From Schauerella aestuarii (lineage in GTDB: Bacteria; Pseudomonadota; Gammaproteobacteria; Burkholderiales; Burkholderiaceae_B): DNA of 64,000 nt. Below, piece by piece: positions 8,582 through 17,963 of this stretch. The position numbers and the translations under genes are program-made. The stretch spans positions 434,001-498,000 of the forward strand of contig NZ_SIZW01000042.1 of the NCBI RefSeq assembly GCF_009866805.1, given 5' to 3'. Numbering within the stretch: position 1 is the first letter of the stretch; each line of letters starts with the position of its first letter. The notes below the pieces were generated by a model. That model did no database searches, had not been told where the DNA came from, and saw only the letters and a list, made by a program, of their open reading frames with translations.

Positions 8582-9772
8582 ATGACCCCCGCACCCGTAT
8601 TCACCACCATCGACGACCTGCAGTACATTCAATCCGAGCTCGAAACCATCCGGCAAGGTTTTCACCAGCGCCCCGAGCTTGCTTACAAAGAAAATGCCAC
8701 GTCGAGCTTCATTATCGAGAAGCTCAAGGACTGGGGCTACACCGTGACGACCGGCATCGCCGGCACGGGTCTGGTCGCGACGATGAAGGTGGGTGCCGGC
8801 ACGAAACGTCTTGGCTTGCGCGCCGATATGGACGCGTTGCCGATCGCCGAGCAAACGGGTTTGCCTTATGCCAGCGAGCACACGGGATTGATGCACGCAT
8901 GTGGCCACGACGGCCACATGACGATGCTGCTCGGCGCTGCGAAGCACCTGGCATTGACGAAGAATTTCTCCGGCACGCTCAACCTCATTTTTCAACCCGC
9001 GGAAGAGGCCGGTTTCAATAGCGGTGGCAAGACGATGGTCGAAGAAGGCCTGTTCGATCGTTTTCCGTGCGACGTGATTTATGCCATTCACAACCATCCG
9101 GGTGCTCCGCAAGGTCAATTTCTGTTTCGCGAAGGCACGTTTCTGGCCGCGGGCGATCGCGTGTTCATCAAGGTATTTGGCCATGGCGGACACGCTGCGC
9201 GTCCCCATCACTCGGTCGACACCGTGGTGGTGTGCGCCGCGATCGTGATGGCCTTGCAGACCATCGTGTCGCGCAACGTCGATCCCAATGAGTCGGCTGT
9301 GGTGACCGTGGGCCGCATGCGTTGTGGCGACGCGCTCAACGTGATTCCTGCCGAAGGCGAAATCGGCATTTCGGTGCGTTCGTTCGACCCTGACGTGCGC
9401 AAAAAGCTGAAGGAACGTATCGAGCGCATTTGCCATTCGACCGCCGAAGCCTATGACGCACGTGTCGAGATCGATTACATCGCAGGCTACCCGGTCGTCG
9501 ATAACGACATCGCCGCGACGGCGCTGGCGCTTTCCGTCGCCCGCGAACTCGTGGGTGAAGACGACATTGTGGAAAACACGCCCCGGCGCATGGGCAGTGA
9601 AGATTTCGCGTACATGCAGCAGGTGGTGCCGGGCGCGCTGGTGCGGTTGGGCAACGGCCCGTCCGACGGTGGGCGCGATCTGCACAATCCGAAGTTCGAT
9701 TTCAACGACGCTAATTTAAGTGTCGGCGCGGCGTTCTGGTGCCGTCTCACTGAACGGTTCCTGAGCGCTTGA
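8582..9772 (+). CDS. M20 family amidohydrolase (hippurate hydrolase-like)
   Basis: A 396-residue cytoplasmic metallohydrolase. The metal site motifs are LRADMDALP (79-87), HACGHDGH (105-112) and FQPAEEAG (about 137-144), followed by the dimerisation domain with GHGGHAARPH and the C-terminal MGSEDFAYM with its ligand region. This subfamily removes N-acyl groups from amino acids (hippurate, N-acetyl or indole-3-acetyl amino acids). It is a single gene, convergent with the LysR gene that follows. The natural acyl-amino acid is unknown. Confidence 0.9.
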   Translation: MTPAPVFTTIDDLQYIQSELETIRQGFHQRPELAYKENATSSFIIEKLKDWGYTVTTGIAGTGLVATMKVGAGTKRLGLRADMDALPIAEQTGLPYASEHTGLMHACGHDGHMTMLLGAAKHLALTKNFSGTLNLIFQPAEEAGFNSGGKTMVEEGLFDRFPCDVIYAIHNHPGAPQGQFLFREGTFLAAGDRVFIKVFGHGGHAARPHHSVDTVVVCAAIVMALQTIVSRNVDPNESAVVTVGRMRCGDALNVIPAEGEIGISVRSFDPDVRKKLKERIERICHSTAEAYDARVEIDYIAGYPVVDNDIAATALALSVARELVGEDDIVENTPRRMGSEDFAYMQQVVPGALVRLGNGPSDGGRDLHNPKFDFNDANLSVGAAFWCRLTERFLSA

Positions 9773-9776
9773 TTGT

Positions 9777-9805
9777 CTGCGGGATCGCGCATTCGTCGCC
9801 CGCAG
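9777..9805. terminator. weak hairpin between convergent genes
   Basis: CTGCGGG (9777-9783) and CCCGCAG (9799-9805) form a 7-bp stem with a 15-base loop between the ends of the M20 and LysR genes. Its position suits a shared terminator, but there is no T-tract. Confidence 0.3.
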
Positions 9806-9808
9806 CCC

Positions 9809-10672
9809 TCAATTCGCCCGGACGTCGCCGATAAGCGCCTCGAACAGTCGCGCGTAAGGCGATTCACGCGGATAGAGCAGACCCAGTTTGCGCGTGAGCC
9901 CGCTGGTCGGTAACGGCCGCACATGGACGTTGGCGGGCACGCTCTCCGGGCGATAGCAGTTGGGCACGAGCGACACACCCAGCCCCATCCCCACGAGCAT
10001 CAAAATGCCGTCAGGCGAATCCATTTCAAATCGCTCATGCGGTTGTATGCCTTGTTCCTGTAGATATTGTTCCGCCAGCGCACCGCCCCAGGTGCGCCGG
10101 TCGTAACGCATGAACGGCTGCTCGGCGAGCAAGGTTTTGAGTGGCACGTGCGCAAGCTGCGCCGGAGCAAGCACGACCAGCGGCTCTACGCGCACCGTTT
10201 CCCACACATAGGGCTTGGGTAACTTGAAGGGTGGGGCGACCAGCAACGCGGCATCGACTTTACCGACGAGCACCTGATGATAAAGATCGTGCGAAGCGCC
10301 GATTTCGAGTGTGGCATCCAATAACGGATACCGGTCGGACACTTGCTTGAGCAGCTCCGGCATCACATTCGTCAACGCCGTACGGATCGTGCCGATACGC
10401 AGCCCGCCGGGAAAGCCGTCGCTGGCGACTGCAGATTTCAGACTGCGCATGTCGCGCTGGAAGCGACGTGCGTGCGAGAGCAACCGGGCGCCGCCCTCCG
10501 TAATGCGCACAAAGCGCCCCGAGCGAATGACGAGCGGCACGCCAAACTCCCGCTCAAGCGACCTCAGGCGTTGCGCAAGTGCGGTGGGCGTAATGCTCAT
10601 GCGCCGCGCGGCCTCGGCCATCGAGCCGCACTCGGCCACCATCACGAAGGTATCGATATAGCGTGTGTCCAC
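9809..10672 (-). CDS. LysR family transcriptional regulator
   Basis: A 287-residue protein with an N-terminal winged helix-turn-helix (MDTRYIDTFVMVAECGSMAE to about residue 60) and a LysR substrate-binding domain with VRVEPLVVLAP and GMGLGVSLVPN. It is divergent from the RraA-Bug pair (10859-12702), which it most likely controls in response to the imported acid or a product. The 186-base intergenic region contains an AT-rich stretch around 10690-10730 but no palindrome that I would call an operator. Confidence 0.88.
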   Translation of the reverse strand: MDTRYIDTFVMVAECGSMAEAARRMSITPTALAQRLRSLEREFGVPLVIRSGRFVRITEGGARLLSHARRFQRDMRSLKSAVASDGFPGGLRIGTIRTALTNVMPELLKQVSDRYPLLDATLEIGASHDLYHQVLVGKVDAALLVAPPFKLPKPYVWETVRVEPLVVLAPAQLAHVPLKTLLAEQPFMRYDRRTWGGALAEQYLQEQGIQPHERFEMDSPDGILMLVGMGLGVSLVPNCYRPESVPANVHVRPLPTSGLTRKLGLLYPRESPYARLFEALIGDVRAN

Positions 10673-10858
10673 CGTGCAGCACCTGCTTGGAATGAATAAA
10701 AACTATGTTTTAAACGCCTAAAAAAGACATTGTGCTTCGGTTACCGGAATCCGACAATGAGGTAGAAATCTTGAGTCGGCGTGCGCACCGGGCGGGGTAC
10801 CCCACCGCATGCCGCAATCCGATCGCAGCAAGACCACTCAACAGGGAGACCCCACACA

Positions 10859-11584
10859 ATGTCCGTGGAATCATTGCCGCTCGACCAGAAAACGATCGAC
10901 GTCCTCTCGGGCGTGACGACCGCCACGCTCACGACCGTATTGCTCAAGAAAGGGCTGCGCAATGTGTGGCTGCGCGGTGCGATGCCGCTCGTGGCGGGTC
11001 GCAAACGTATCGTCGGCCGGGCCTTCACGCTGCGCTTCGTTCCTGCACGTGAGGATCTGGCTACACCGGCATCGTGGGGCTCACCGATTTCCACGCGCGC
11101 CGCGATCGAAGCGATGCCCTCGGGCGCCATCGCCGTCGTCGATGCGATGGGCGTGAAAGACGCGGGAATTTTCGGCGACATCCTGTGCGCACGGATGCAG
11201 AAGCGGGGTGTGGCTGCATTGGTGACCGACGGCGTGGTGCGCGATGCCGAAGGGGTTCTGGCCAGCAATCTGCCCGTGTGGTGCAGCGGCGCGGCGGCAC
11301 CGCCATCCGTGGCCGGGCTCACCTTCGTGGGCTGGCAGGAGCCCATCGGCTGCGGCGGCGTGGCCATCATGCCTAACGACGTTCTGGTGCTGGACGGCGA
11401 TGGCGCAGTCCTCATCCCGGCCGAACTGCTCGACGCGGTGGTCGACGCGGCCGCGGAGCAGGAACGGCTCGAGGGGTGGATCATGCAGCAGGTCGAAGCC
11501 GGCGAAAAACTGCCGGGCCTGTACCCGCCCAACAAGGAAAACCAGGCGCGTTACGACGCCTGGCGCGCCACGCAGAAAACGTAA
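10859..11584 (+). CDS. RraA family protein (HMG aldolase / oxaloacetate decarboxylase-like)
   Basis: A 241-residue protein with the RraA fold. The motif FGDILCARMQKRGVAALVTD followed by GVVRD carries the Gly-x-Asp and Arg-Asp residues that bind metal and substrate in 4-hydroxy-4-methyl-2-oxoglutarate/4-carboxy-4-hydroxy-2-oxoadipate aldolases. True RraA inhibitors of RNase E are shorter (about 160 residues), so a catabolic aldolase or decarboxylase role is more likely. GGGAG lies upstream of the ATG at 10859. It is first in a two-gene unit with a Bug receptor and divergent from a LysR gene. Confidence 0.85.
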   Translation: MSVESLPLDQKTIDVLSGVTTATLTTVLLKKGLRNVWLRGAMPLVAGRKRIVGRAFTLRFVPAREDLATPASWGSPISTRAAIEAMPSGAIAVVDAMGVKDAGIFGDILCARMQKRGVAALVTDGVVRDAEGVLASNLPVWCSGAAAPPSVAGLTFVGWQEPIGCGGVAIMPNDVLVLDGDGAVLIPAELLDAVVDAAAEQERLEGWIMQQVEAGEKLPGLYPPNKENQARYDAWRATQKT

Positions 11585-11709
11585 TCCCAATGCGGGTCGC
11601 GGGCGCCGTTCGGATCACGGCGGCGCCACGGCAATTCCCGGCTGGAAGACATCGAGCGTCGATCGAACGCGGTCTTCACACGCCTATAACAACGATATGG
11701 AGCGAGACA

Positions 11710-12702
11710 ATGGAAAAGAAAATGCGGGTTCGCCGTCAGTGGCTTGGTGCAGCCGTCGCCTTCAGCGTGATGATTGCAGGATCGAGTGTGCAGGCGCAGA
11801 GCGTTTATCCCGATAAGCCCACCACCTTGCTGGTCGGATTTTCCGCCGGCGGCGCCGTCGACAACGTGGCGCGTCTGCTCGGACAAGGGCTGGGCCAAAC
11901 GCTCGGCCAACCCTACGTGATCGAGAATCGCGCAGGCGCGACCGGTACGATCGCCGCAGAAGCGGCCGCCCGCGCACAACCGGATGGCTACACCTTGTTA
12001 TTGGGCACGCAGTCGACGATGGTGGTGGCCCCCAGCATGTACCCCAATCTGCGCTTCGATCCGATCAAGAGTTTCGTACCCGTGTCGTTGATCTCGTCCG
12101 TACCCCTGGTCCTGGTCGTGAACCCCGCGCTGCCCTTGCATAGTGTGCAGGACGTCATCAAGTATTTGAAGGACAACAAGGGTCAGGTCACCTATGCCTC
12201 ATCGGGATTGGGTGGGCCGCAGCACGTGTCGGCCGAATTGTTTGCGGCCATGGCGGGTGTGCAGATGGTGCATGTACCCTACAAGGGGGAGTCGCAGGCG
12301 ATTACCGATGTGCTGGGCAATCAGATTCCTTTGATGTTCAGCAACCTGCCGACGTTATTGCCGCATATCCGCAGCGGCAAACTGCGTGCAATTGCAGTGA
12401 GCAGCCTGCAGCGTTCGCCCACGGCACCCGAGATTCCCACCGTGGCCGAATCCGGTTTGCCGGGATTTGAAGCGCTGACGTGGTTTGGGCTATATGCGCC
12501 CGCCGGCACGCCGCCCGCCGTCGTGCAGAAGCTGGAGCACGGTGTGAAAACCACGCTCGCCGATCCCGGCATTCGTGAAAAAATGGAATTGCAGGGCATG
12601 AAGATCGAAGGCCGCGATAGCGCCGCGTTCAAAACCTACATGGAGGCTGAAAGCGTGAAGTGGGGCGATCTGATCAGAAAATCGGGCATCAAGCCGGAGT
12701 AA
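11710..12702 (+). CDS. Bug/TctC family TTT substrate-binding protein (2 of 7)
   Basis: 330 residues. A basic start (MEKKMRVRRQWLG) leads into a signal peptide cleaved after VQAQ, then VYPDKPTTLLVGFSAGGAVD, VIENRAGATGTIA, DGYTLLLGT and VHVPYKGESQA. The start at 11710 is preferred over an upstream in-frame ATG (11476) because GGAG lies 7-10 bases before it and it yields a clean signal peptide. Placed 125 bases after the RraA-family gene, it probably brings in that enzyme's substrate or precursor. Confidence 0.93.
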   Translation: MEKKMRVRRQWLGAAVAFSVMIAGSSVQAQSVYPDKPTTLLVGFSAGGAVDNVARLLGQGLGQTLGQPYVIENRAGATGTIAAEAAARAQPDGYTLLLGTQSTMVVAPSMYPNLRFDPIKSFVPVSLISSVPLVLVVNPALPLHSVQDVIKYLKDNKGQVTYASSGLGGPQHVSAELFAAMAGVQMVHVPYKGESQAITDVLGNQIPLMFSNLPTLLPHIRSGKLRAIAVSSLQRSPTAPEIPTVAESGLPGFEALTWFGLYAPAGTPPAVVQKLEHGVKTTLADPGIREKMELQGMKIEGRDSAAFKTYMEAESVKWGDLIRKSGIKPE

Positions 12703-12822
12703 ACCGGTTCGACCGCATGCCCGCACGTGGGATCGATACTTGCCGCACAGTGAGTCAGTGTTGCGGTGTGGCGGTTGTGATCAAAGCACCCGATGTCATT
12801 CATATGAACAGGGAGTGTGCAG

Positions 12823-13284
12823 ATGAACCGTGTCGTCCGATCTTTTTTGTTGTCGGCTTGCGCCGCGTCCGGTCTGGCGGTGTTGACAATGATGGCCGCA
12901 TCACCGGCGCGTGCCGCCGGCAATCCGCTCGAGGCTGAGCGCTGGCAGTCACGCCCGCTGGTGCTGGTTGCGCCTTCGGCTGATGATCCCTTGGTGCGCA
13001 GCATTGAGGGCGCGTTGAGCCAGACGTCCGTCAGACGCGACTTCGACGACCGGGAGATGGTGCTGTTCACCGTGCTGGCCGGCAAAGGCGCACGCAATGA
13101 TATGGCGCTGAGTGCCCAGCAGACGCAGGCCTTGCTGCGTGCGCTGGGATTGAAGGCCGATGGTCCGGCCACCCTGGTGCTCGTGGGTAAAGACGGCGGC
13201 GAGAAGATGACCGAGGTGGGTCACGCCAGTTTGCAGGACATCTTTCCGGTGATCGATGCCATGCCCATGCGCCGGGCCCGCTAG
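12823..13284 (+). CDS. DUF4174 domain secreted protein
   Basis: A 153-residue protein with a signal peptide (MNRVVRSFLLSACAASGLAV, cleaved near ARA). The mature part starts NPLEAERWQSRPLVLVAPS, followed by LVLVGKDGGEKM and the terminal DAMPMRRAR. These match DUF4174, a thioredoxin-like periplasmic domain without the CxxC pair. GGGAG at 12811-12815 selects the ATG at 12823 over a GTG at 12817. It ends 7 bases from the convergent NCS2 gene. Confidence 0.75.
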   Translation: MNRVVRSFLLSACAASGLAVLTMMAASPARAAGNPLEAERWQSRPLVLVAPSADDPLVRSIEGALSQTSVRRDFDDREMVLFTVLAGKGARNDMALSAQQTQALLRALGLKADGPATLVLVGKDGGEKMTEVGHASLQDIFPVIDAMPMRRAR

Positions 13285-13291
13285 ACGGCGA

Positions 13292-14728
13292 TCAGTGTTG
13301 GGGTCGTGCTGGAGGGGTTTCCGGCAGGAACCAGTTCAGGATCAGCGCGCACAAGCCGCCCGTGGCCACACCGGATTCCAGCACATGCCGCAACGTGGTG
13401 GGCAGATGCGCCAGAAATTCCGGCACTTGCGTCACGCCCAGGCCGAGGGCCAACGACACGGCAATCACCAGCAGCGCGCGCCGATCGAGACGAATGCTCG
13501 CCAGAATATTGATGCCCGAGGCCGCCACGGCGCCGAACATCACCATCGCAGCGCCGCCCAATACCGGCTCGGGCACGGCCTGCAGCACGCCCGCGATCGG
13601 CGGAAACAATCCCAAGAGCACAAGCATGCCGGCGATCCACACGCCCACGTGCCGGCTGGCGATGCCGGTCAATTGAATCACGCCATTGTTCTGCGCGAAG
13701 ATCGAACTGGGGAACGTGTTCATCACGCCGGCCAACAATGAATTCACGCCGTTTACCAGCACGCCGCCCTTGATGCGCTGCATCCACACCGGCCCATCCA
13801 CGGGCTGGCGCGATACTTTGCTCGTGGCCGTGATGTCGCCGATCGCCTCAAGCGACGTCACCAAATAGATGATCAACATCGGCACAAACAACGACCACGA
13901 AAAGCCGATGCCGAAATGCAGGGGCGTGGGAATATGGAAGAGGGCAGCCTCACGCATGCCGGTGAAGTCCAGGCGGCCCATCGTCGCCGCCACCGCATAG
14001 CCGGTCGCCAGCGCAATCACGAGCGCAGCGCTTCGCACCCACACCACGTGCACGCGATTGAGCACCACGATGATCGCCAGCACCAAGCCCGACAGGGTGA
14101 GGTTTTCCGCATTGGCGAAGGTGCCGTTTGCCATGGCCGCAAAGCCGCCCCCCATGCTGATCAGCCCCACCTTGATCAACGTCAGCCCGATCAGCAGCAC
14201 CACGATGCCGGTCACCAATGGCGTGATCAAGCGTTTGACGAACGGCAGGATGCGCGAAATACCGATCTCGACGAAGGAGCCTGCAATCACGACGCCGAAA
14301 ATCGCCGCCATCACTGCCTCGACGGGCGTACCGTCTTTCACCATCATTGCGCCACCTGCGATCAAGGGACCAACGAAATTGAAACTGGTGCCTTGAACGA
14401 TCAGCAAGCCGGCACCCAACGGGCCAAAACGCTTGCATTGGACGTACGTGGCAATGCCCGACACCACAAGCGACATCGACACGATGAGATTGGTATCGCG
14501 GGACGACACCCCCAGCGCCTGGCAGATCAACAACCCTGGCGTCACGATCGGAACGATGATGGCCAGCAGGTGCTGAAACGCAGCAAGCAGGGAGATCCAG
14601 CCACGCGGCCGATCTTCAAGCGCGTAGATCAGGTCGGTGCGATGATCGTCGATAGGGGGCGTAGAGGTTGGGGCGGTCACGTCGGCGGATCCGGCAAAAG
14701 GCGGGATTCTACCGTTGTTGTGACGCAA
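13292..14728 (-). CDS. NCS2 family nucleobase:cation symporter (XanQ/UraA type)
   Basis: 478 residues with about 12-14 membrane segments. The signature FAQNNGVIQLTGIASRHVG is the conserved NCS2 motif in the substrate-binding region, and LEAIGDITATSK carries the acidic residue used for proton and purine binding. Members import xanthine, urate or uracil. No purine-catabolism gene is adjacent, so the exact base cannot be told. It is divergent from the MFS transporter at 14861 across a region with two short palindromes. Confidence 0.88.
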   Translation of the reverse strand: MRHNNGRIPPFAGSADVTAPTSTPPIDDHRTDLIYALEDRPRGWISLLAAFQHLLAIIVPIVTPGLLICQALGVSSRDTNLIVSMSLVVSGIATYVQCKRFGPLGAGLLIVQGTSFNFVGPLIAGGAMMVKDGTPVEAVMAAIFGVVIAGSFVEIGISRILPFVKRLITPLVTGIVVLLIGLTLIKVGLISMGGGFAAMANGTFANAENLTLSGLVLAIIVVLNRVHVVWVRSAALVIALATGYAVAATMGRLDFTGMREAALFHIPTPLHFGIGFSWSLFVPMLIIYLVTSLEAIGDITATSKVSRQPVDGPVWMQRIKGGVLVNGVNSLLAGVMNTFPSSIFAQNNGVIQLTGIASRHVGVWIAGMLVLLGLFPPIAGVLQAVPEPVLGGAAMVMFGAVAASGINILASIRLDRRALLVIAVSLALGLGVTQVPEFLAHLPTTLRHVLESGVATGGLCALILNWFLPETPPARPQH

Positions 14729-14744
14729 GCCTTAAAGAAATAAT

Positions 14745-14784
14745 ACTGATATTCAGTTTGTGGTAAGGAAGTGTCCTTGACACT
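14745..14784. promoter_or_regulatory. two short palindromes in a divergent promoter region
   Basis: ACTGA-TAT-TCAGT (14745-14757) and AGTGTC-CTT-GACACT (14770-14784) lie 13 bases apart between the divergent NCS2 (start 14728) and MFS (start 14861) genes. Both are exact inverted repeats with 3-base centres. They could be operators for an unlinked regulator; no regulator gene is adjacent. Confidence 0.4.
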
Positions 14785-14860
14785 AGCCAACGTGAGATCG
14801 AGCAAGCGGCCACGCCGTTCGCGCTAATCGATCCGTGAATAAAAATACGTTGGAGACAAA

Positions 14861-16183
14861 ATGAGCACGATTGAAAAGACCACGATGTCAAAGCTCAGTT
14901 GGCGGCTGCTGCCGCTGCTGATGATCTGCTATTTCATCGCTTATCTCGACCGGGTCAACCTGGGCTTCGCCGGCGCGGCGATGTCGAAAGATCTTGGGTT
15001 TACGAGCGCGGTATTTGGCGCCGCTGCCGGTATCTTTTTCATCGGCTACTTCATCTTTGAAGTACCAAGCAACCTTGCCCTGGAAAAATTCGGTGCCCGC
15101 AAGTGGATCGCCCGCATTATGTTCACGTGGGCCATCCTTTCGGCCGCGCAAGCCTGGGTCACCGGCCCTACCAGTCTGAACGTCGTGCGGTTCTTGCTCG
15201 GTGCCGCTGAAGCAGGCTTTTTCCCGGGCGTGATTTACTACATCACGATCTGGTTTCCTACTGCCTATCGGGCGCGTATCGTGGGATGGTTCATGTTTGC
15301 CATTCCGATTTCCACGGTGATTGGATCGCCGATCTCCGGCTACATCCTCAATCTTGACGGCATGGGCGGCCTGCATGGGTGGCAGTGGCTGTTCATTCTT
15401 GAAGCCATTCCGGCACTCATTCTCACGTTCTTCGTGCTGCTTTATCTGCCCGATCGTCCGAAGAACGCCAAGTGGCTGACCGATGAAGAGCGCACGTGGC
15501 TAGAAGAGCGCCTGGCAGCGGAGCGCGCCCAGCGCGAATCCCGCGTGAACATTTCGTGGAAGCAAACGTTGTTCAACTGGCGCGTGATCGGGTTGGGCTT
15601 CGTCTACATGGGCATCACCGTGCCACTGTATGGGTTGGGCTTTTTCCTGCCGCAGATCATTCGCGGTTTCGGCAACCTGACCAACGTTGAAGTGGGCTTC
15701 ATCAACGCGTTCCCTTATCTGGTGGGTGCAATTGCCATGGTGTTCTGGACCCGGTGGTCGGACGCGCGGCGCGAGCGCAAGATTTTTGTGCTTATCCCGT
15801 TGGCGTGCATCGTGGTCGGGCTGGTCGCCGCTGCGGCGATCAACGATCCGGTCATGAAAATGGCCGCGGTCACGCTTGCCTCGTTTGGTGTGTTCTCGGC
15901 GCTGCCTGTGTTCTGGACGATCCCCGCGGCGCTCCTATCGGGCACGGCAGCCGCCGCCGGTATTGCCTGGATCAACTCGATCGGTAATCTGGGCGGTTAT
16001 ATCGGGCCCACCATTTTCGGTTCGTTGAAAACGTCGACCGGCAACGATCTTTATGCGGTGATGTTTCTCGCGCTGCTTGCAGCCGTGGGATTCATCCTCG
16101 TACTGATCATCGGCCACGACTCGAAGGCCGAATACGCCACGCTCAATCCTGAACTGAAGTCCGTCACGCCGATCAAACGATAG
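14861..16183 (+). CDS. MFS transporter, anion:cation symporter (ACS) family
   Basis: 440 residues with 12 predicted membrane segments. Typical ACS signatures are ICYFIAYLDRVNLGFAG in the first helix, LLGAAEAGFFPGVIYYITIW, and a long central loop. These proteins take up organic anions such as tartrate, phthalate, glucarate or hydroxyphenylacetate with protons. TGGAGACAAA precedes the start. It is monocistronic and ends at the strong hairpin at 16197-16238. Substrate not assignable. Confidence 0.9.
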   Translation: MSTIEKTTMSKLSWRLLPLLMICYFIAYLDRVNLGFAGAAMSKDLGFTSAVFGAAAGIFFIGYFIFEVPSNLALEKFGARKWIARIMFTWAILSAAQAWVTGPTSLNVVRFLLGAAEAGFFPGVIYYITIWFPTAYRARIVGWFMFAIPISTVIGSPISGYILNLDGMGGLHGWQWLFILEAIPALILTFFVLLYLPDRPKNAKWLTDEERTWLEERLAAERAQRESRVNISWKQTLFNWRVIGLGFVYMGITVPLYGLGFFLPQIIRGFGNLTNVEVGFINAFPYLVGAIAMVFWTRWSDARRERKIFVLIPLACIVVGLVAAAAINDPVMKMAAVTLASFGVFSALPVFWTIPAALLSGTAAAAGIAWINSIGNLGGYIGPTIFGSLKTSTGNDLYAVMFLALLAAVGFILVLIIGHDSKAEYATLNPELKSVTPIKR

Positions 16184-16196
16184 GCGCAAGTTTGGC

Positions 16197-16238
16197 AACA
16201 TGGCCGACGCATCGCTCACCGCGATCGTCGGCCATGTT
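16197..16238. terminator. strong hairpin between convergent MFS and IclR genes
   Basis: AACATGGCCGACG (16197-16209) pairs perfectly with CGTCGGCCATGTT (16226-16238), and the inner ATCGC/GCGAT continues the stem after one bulged base, leaving a 5-base loop. It lies 13 bases after the MFS stop. There is only a short AT stretch afterwards, so it is a good but not classical terminator and may serve both strands. Confidence 0.6.
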
Positions 16239-16327
16239 ATTTGCACGCGAAAAAAAAGCCATTATCGGCATCACGGGAAAGTGGTTATCCGCATCTTGGA
16301 TCCATGGCGCGTGCCTCACCAGCACAC

Positions 16328-17134
16328 TCACTTTGCCGACAGCGACATCTCGCTCAGCAATTCAGCCTCACGCAATAGATCGGCGGCAATCTCTTCCCCC
16401 CAGCGCGGATTGAGTTCGTTGCTGATGCCTGCTGCCGTCAGTGAATGCGTGATGCGATGCTTCACATCGAACACCGGGGCGGCCACCAGGGTGACGTTGG
16501 CGATATAGTTGCCCACGTCGATACTGAACTTTTGCGTTCGGGCGCGTTCCACGTCGGCCTTCCAGGACGCATAGTCGGGAGGCGATTCCCATCGCAGTGC
16601 GCGAAAGCGCTGCTCGATCTTGGCCCACGGCGAACGTGAAAACGCCGCGGCAAGTCGGCCAGTCGCGCTGATCAGCGCGGGAAACCGGCTGCCGACGTCC
16701 ACGTGCAGTCTGAATGGCGCCTGCGACTTCGAAAGCGCCACCACGATCATGTGATCCAGATCCACCACTTCGGCCGCGATCGCGGTCACATTCCATTTGG
16801 CGGCGATGCGATCAAGTGCCGGCTGCACGATGGCGGGGAAGGTGTTGGTTTGCAAAGCGCTTCGCGCCAACGACAGCAGCCCCGAACCGAGCGAATAACG
16901 CTTGGTGCTTTCATCGACTTTCAGCAGCCCTTCGTCCACCAGTACGCGCACGATGTGCAGGCACGTGCTGGGCACCATGTCCAACGACTGCGCGATGGCC
17001 TTCACGCCCATGGGATTGGGCGCGCGCCCCAGCAACCGCATGATCGCCACGGCGCGCGACACGGCGGGCACGGCACGCAAGCGCGGACCGGCATCGGTGG
17101 GGTGGGGATCATCGTGAGGCTTGGGCGAAGGCAT
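16328..17134 (-). CDS. IclR family transcriptional regulator
   Basis: 268 residues. The N-terminal winged helix has PAVSRAVAIMRLLGRAPNPM and the recognition helix MVPSTCLHIVRVLVDEGLL. The C-terminal effector domain has HVDVGSRFPALISATGRLAAA. Start ATG 17134 gives the normal family length; a longer in-frame extension to 17326 is out of character. It is divergent from the thioesterase gene. A TTGTA-N4-TACAA palindrome lies 30 bases upstream and recurs in front of the acyl-CoA synthetase operon, so it probably controls itself and that operon. Confidence 0.88.
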   Translation of the reverse strand: MPSPKPHDDPHPTDAGPRLRAVPAVSRAVAIMRLLGRAPNPMGVKAIAQSLDMVPSTCLHIVRVLVDEGLLKVDESTKRYSLGSGLLSLARSALQTNTFPAIVQPALDRIAAKWNVTAIAAEVVDLDHMIVVALSKSQAPFRLHVDVGSRFPALISATGRLAAAFSRSPWAKIEQRFRALRWESPPDYASWKADVERARTQKFSIDVGNYIANVTLVAAPVFDVKHRITHSLTAAGISNELNPRWGEEIAADLLREAELLSEMSLSAK

Positions 17135-17163
17135 AGGGCGAGAGAGGCAAACGGAAAACCTGA

Positions 17164-17177
17164 TTGTATGCGTACAA
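17164..17177. promoter_or_regulatory. candidate IclR operator, copy 1
   Basis: TTGTA-TGCG-TACAA lies between the divergent IclR and thioesterase genes. The same half-sites with the same 4-base spacing occur at 17964-17977. The link to the IclR regulator is inferred from position and recurrence. Confidence 0.6.
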
Positions 17178-17341
17178 CGCTTTATGCCGATTGACAAAGC
17201 GCAGGGTGAAGAAAAAAATGTGCCAGACACGTATCGCGCACGCGGACAGCGAAGTCCGCCCCCAATTCCGCGACACCCGACGTACCCCGCCCAGCGCAGG
17301 CAATAGTAGCGGGATGTGCTGCACACACCTCAAGGACTTCG

Positions 17342-17842
17342 ATGACTGACGTGCCAGAGACCCCGATCAATATGCCAAACCACGACCGACCGGACGTCGA
17401 GGCAGCGTTGGCTGCTGCCGGTTGGAGGCGATTGAACGGCGGCACGTTCATGAATCACATCGGGCCGCTATGGACGACGAAAGATGAAGCGGATTGGCGC
17501 TACGGGCTTCAAGCCGATGCACGCCATCTGAATCCGGCCGGCCAGGTACATGGCGGCGTACTGCAAACGTTGATCGATCACGTACTGAGCCTCGTGGCAT
17601 GGCGGGCGGTCGATCGACGTGCCTGCATCACGCTGCACACCGATTCGCAATTTCTATCCGGCGTATCGTCCGGCGAATTCATCGAGGCGCATGCGACCGA
17701 AACCCATCGCACACGAGGCATGATTTTCATGCGTGGCAGCCTGGCAGTCGGCACGCGCCCGGTGCTGCACGCACAAGGCATCTTCAAGATCCTGAGCGAT
17801 CGCAACGGCGACAACGCGCGCCACATCACACCCTCGGTATAA
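17342..17842 (+). CDS. PaaI-type hotdog-fold acyl-CoA thioesterase
   Basis: 166 residues of a single hotdog domain. RHLNPAGQVHGGVLQTLIDH holds the HGG and Asp residues of PaaI/YdiI-type thioesterases, which release CoA from acyl or aroyl thioesters. It is divergent from the IclR regulator and about 200 bases upstream of the CoA-ligase operon, so it may relieve CoA trapping in that pathway. The 209 bases after it hold only the second operator copy (17964-17977) and probable promoter elements. Confidence 0.83.
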   Translation: MTDVPETPINMPNHDRPDVEAALAAAGWRRLNGGTFMNHIGPLWTTKDEADWRYGLQADARHLNPAGQVHGGVLQTLIDHVLSLVAWRAVDRRACITLHTDSQFLSGVSSGEFIEAHATETHRTRGMIFMRGSLAVGTRPVLHAQGIFKILSDRNGDNARHITPSV

Positions 17843-17963
17843 CGCATTTGGCAGAAGGCGCTACCGCTGCAAGCGCGCGGCAACGGGTGCCGGCGCGTTG
17901 CATGTCCGCGTGCGCTGAAGCAATCGTGCGTGGCAATCCGCCTCGCTTTAAACTGAGCGTTAG

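Noticed and set aside
10859-11584. RNase E inhibitor RraA
   Set aside because: The protein is about 80 residues longer than true RraA, and the operon with a Bug receptor and LysR points to an aldolase/decarboxylase role.
13916-14743. A 275-codon plus-strand frame across the NCS2 gene
   Set aside because: His/Asp/Gln-rich shadow of membrane-protein codons on the opposite strand; no protein-like features.
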